A program made the translations under genes and the position numbers. DNA of 7,390 nucleotides, taken from Treponema sp. (GTDB lineage: Bacteria; Spirochaetota; Spirochaetia; Treponematales; Breznakiellaceae). Where the stretch lies: positions 1 to 7,390 of the forward strand of contig JAIRLK010000407.1 of assembly GCA_031259515.1 (NCBI GenBank). The letters run 5' to 3'. Under the pieces are notes generated by a model. It made no database searches. It was given only the letters and a program-made list of their open reading frames with translations, and had not been told where the DNA came from. Positions within the stretch are counted from its first letter, which is position 1. The number at the start of each line of letters is the position of its first letter. This document shows, piece after piece, positions 6,002 to 7,390 of this stretch.

Positions 6002-6044
6002 GAACATCGCGCATGAATGCTGTCTAAAAATGAATAATGGCTAA

Positions 6045-6050
6045 TATAAT
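6045..6050 (+). promoter_or_regulatory. Possible -10 box of the reductase gene
   Basis: A perfect TATAAT lies 19 bp before the ATG at 6070 in an AT-rich gap. A -35 box at the right distance is poor (around 6020-6027, CTGTCT or GTCTAA), and transcription would begin only about 13 nt before the start codon. The gene may instead be read from the transporter promoter, since no terminator separates them. Confidence 0.3.
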
Positions 6051-6055
6051 CATAG

Positions 6056-6062
6056 AAAGGAG
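6056..6062 (+). promoter_or_regulatory. Ribosome binding site deciding the reductase start
   Basis: AAAGGAG with a 7-nt spacer to ATG 6070 makes that codon the start, rather than the in-frame ATG at 6037. Confidence 0.8.
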
Positions 6063-6069
6063 TATCATT

Positions 6070-7104
6070 ATGGCGTATAACCAGGAAGCGCCGGCGTGCG
6101 GCCTTGACCGCCGGAGGGACGTTCAGAAAAAAGGGAAAAACCCCGCAGGCCGCATAGCCGCATCCGAATCGGTCCATGAGATTTCGGAGACCGGCGCCTT
6201 TGTACGGCAGGGGAATCGTTTTACGGCGCCCTTTGGTTCGGGAGCGGGAGAACTTCCCGTAGAGGCCGGCCGCTACCGGCTCCTATGGGCGCGGATATGC
6301 CCCTGGGCGCACCGGCAGATCATCGCCTTTAAACTGCTGGGCCTGGACGCGGCGATCAGCGTTGGAACCGCCGGTCCGGTACGGACCCCCAAAGGCTGGG
6401 AATTTTCCCTGGACTCTGGCGGCGTGGACCCGGTTCTGGGAATCCGCTTTCTTGCCGAGGCTTACGAAAAGGCCGATCCCTCTTACACCGGGCGGGCCAC
6501 GGTTCCGGCGGTGGTGGATGTTACCACCGGCAAGGTGGTGAACAACGATTATTTCAAACTGACCAATTATTGGGAAACGGTTTGGGCGCCCTTCCACAAA
6601 CCGGGAGCGCCGGACCTCTATCCCCAGGCCCTGCGGCAAGACATCAACGCCTTGAACGACACCCTCTTCCATGAGGTGAACAACGCGGTCTACAAGGCGG
6701 GCTTCGCCGAAACCCAGGTGGAATATGAGAAAGCCTACGACCTTCTCTTTGCCCGGCTGGATTGGCTTGAGGAACGGCTTTCCCAAAGCAGGTATCTTTT
6801 TGGGAACCGGATCACCGATTCGGATATACGCCTCTACGTAACCCTGGCCCGTTTCGATATTGCCTACCACACGGTGTTCAAGGCGAACCGGAACCGGCTC
6901 ATCGACTTTCCGAACCTCTGGAATTACGCGAAAGACCTCTACCAGACCCCCGGATTCGGGGATACCACGGACTTTGACGCCATCAAGCGGGGCTATCACC
7001 TGGGTTCCCACGGGCACAACCCCTATCAGATTCTGGCGGCGGGGCCGGACCTGAGTATCTGGAATGAGAGCCACGACCGGGACCGGTTCGCAACGGACGC
7101 ATAA
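6070..7104 (+). CDS. Glutathionyl-hydroquinone reductase-like protein (Xi-class GST)
   Basis: This 344-residue cytosolic protein resembles the YqjG/PcpF/ECM4 family, which uses glutathione to reduce glutathionyl-hydroquinones. The thioredoxin-like half carries the family motif CPWAHR with catalytic C77 and the TVP turn at 144-146. The C-terminal helical GST domain follows (LFGNRITDSDIRLYVTLARFD at 243-263). AAAGGAG at 6056-6062 is 7 nt before the ATG at 6070; an in-frame ATG at 6037 has no ribosome binding site and would add 11 residues, so I choose 6070. Classical members read NES(S/A) after the TVP strand; here NNDYF (158-162) stands there, marking a divergent branch. It follows the permease by 68 bp in the same direction. 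Its substrate, and whether the host makes glutathione, are unknown. Confidence 0.85.
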   Translation: MAYNQEAPACGLDRRRDVQKKGKNPAGRIAASESVHEISETGAFVRQGNRFTAPFGSGAGELPVEAGRYRLLWARICPWAHRQIIAFKLLGLDAAISVGTAGPVRTPKGWEFSLDSGGVDPVLGIRFLAEAYEKADPSYTGRATVPAVVDVTTGKVVNNDYFKLTNYWETVWAPFHKPGAPDLYPQALRQDINALNDTLFHEVNNAVYKAGFAETQVEYEKAYDLLFARLDWLEERLSQSRYLFGNRITDSDIRLYVTLARFDIAYHTVFKANRNRLIDFPNLWNYAKDLYQTPGFGDTTDFDAIKRGYHLGSHGHNPYQILAAGPDLSIWNESHDRDRFATDA

Positions 7105-7113
7105 GGAGGGGCT

Positions 7114-7335
7114 ATGCCGAACACAACCCTACCGGATGAAACAGCCGAAGTATCCGCCGTATCTGAACCGGAGGCGTCTCCCGTGTCAATAGTCAGCGAA
7201 AAATTCACCCTAAAATGCCCGAAATTCACCAGGGAAAATTTCACCTTTTTTGGCAGAAAGAGAAAACGAGCAAAAGAAAAGACTAAAAATAGTCGTGCCG
7301 GTTCTCCATGCCTTGCTATGAAGCCCTGGGCATGA
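7114..7335 (+). CDS. Small unrecognised ORF (73 aa)
   Basis: The ORF begins 9 nt after the reductase stop with a strong AAGGAGG at 7103-7109 and 4 nt spacing, suggesting real translation and coupling to the gene before it. The first ~28 residues are acidic and Ser/Pro/Glu rich (PDETAEVSAVSEPEASP). Residues 29-46 contain a threefold F-T pattern (EKFT, PKFT, ENFT). Then comes a strongly basic run (GRKRKRAKEKTK, 47-58). There is no signal peptide or membrane segment. The change in composition from about codon 29 on hints that a repeat-bearing or foreign piece has replaced the original 3' part, so this may be a truncated gene. I do not recognise it. A frame on the opposite strand is also open here but has no ribosome binding site that I can see. 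Confidence 0.5.
   Translation: MPNTTLPDETAEVSAVSEPEASPVSIVSEKFTLKCPKFTRENFTFFGRKRKRAKEKTKNSRAGSPCLAMKPWA
7201..7245 (+). repeat. Three near-identical 9-bp repeats
   Basis: AAATTCACC occurs at 7201-7209 and 7222-7230, and AATTTCACC at 7237-7245. They are in frame within the small ORF and encode its repeated (K/N)FT. Spacings of 21 and 15 bp are both multiples of three. Confidence 0.6.
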
Positions 7336-7390
7336 TTTATAAAATATCCGAGCCCTGCCAAATTTCGCGTTTTTATCAGGGAGGGTGCAA
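7308..7390 (+). CDS. Open frame running off the right edge (tentative)
   Basis: From an ATG at 7308 (a second at 7332) a frame stays open to the window end and overlaps the last 28 bp of the small ORF in another frame. The visible peptide is cysteine-rich (MPCYEALGMIYKISEPCQ, then a further C). No ribosome binding site precedes either ATG, so it may be the continuation of the small ORF after a frameshift, the start of a new gene, or chance. No function can be named. Confidence 0.2.
   Translation, partial: MPCYEALGMIYKISEPCQISRFYQGGC

Noticed and set aside
6283..7074. Antisense frame of 263 codons over the reductase gene
   Set aside because: The + strand frame has the CPWAHR and GST motifs and a good ribosome binding site. 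The antisense frame shows neither.
7026..7361. Antisense frame of 111 codons covering the small ORF
   Set aside because: I see no ribosome binding site or promoter, and it overlaps the end of a well-supported gene. It cannot be fully excluded because the + strand ORF here is itself uncertain.
7353..7381. CCCTG/CAGGG inverted repeat as a terminator
   Set aside because: The arms are only five bases, the loop is about 19 nt and no T-run follows.
1..7390. CRISPR array, toxin-antitoxin pair, phage or defence genes
   Set aside because: No regularly spaced repeats and no proteins with such motifs were found in any frame examined.

Overview
The window reads as a piece of a diderm bacterial chromosome of middling to high GC, with all convincing genes on the + strand. 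Clean AGGAG-type ribosome binding sites, sigma70-like promoters, a lipoprotein-anchored solute-binding protein, heavy CGG/GGG/CCG codon use and abundant small palindromic intergenic repeats suggest a termite-gut-type Treponema (spirochaete). That assignment is from memory of such genomes and is only moderately sure.

Left part (1-449): the possible 3' end of an unrecognised gene, closed by a palindrome, then a 221-bp non-coding element bounded by 24-bp imperfect inverted repeats and packed with nested hairpins. It resembles a miniature inverted-repeat element sitting just upstream of the first full gene. Positions 450-1514 hold a zinc-dependent medium-chain dehydrogenase. The 350-bp gap after it (1515-1864) holds a short relic that looks like the C-terminal tail of GlgC (ADP-glucose pyrophosphorylase), a second ~107-bp inverted-repeat element, and a good promoter.

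Middle (1865-6001): a mandelate racemase/enolase-superfamily enzyme with a galactonate-dehydratase-like active site, then a promoter/operator region built partly on a 27-bp tandem duplication. After it comes a tightly packed ABC importer of the TauABC/SsuABC/NMT1 type: lipoprotein binding protein, ATPase (2-nt gap) and permease (ATGA overlap). The dehydrogenase and the acid-sugar dehydratase would suit oxidation and dehydration of a sugar or polyol acid, and the importer would bring in a small organic molecule. Whether transporter and enzymes share a substrate cannot be told from the sequence.

Right part (6002-7390): a glutathionyl-hydroquinone-reductase-like thioredoxin-fold/GST protein. It is followed 9 bp later by a small unrecognised ORF with a strong ribosome binding site, and by a frame that stays open to the window edge.

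I see no rRNA, tRNA, CRISPR array, prophage or defence system. The genes look like an ordinary catabolic/transport locus. The least explained parts are the inverted-repeat elements, the gene relic between genes, the duplicated promoter and the small ORF at the right end.
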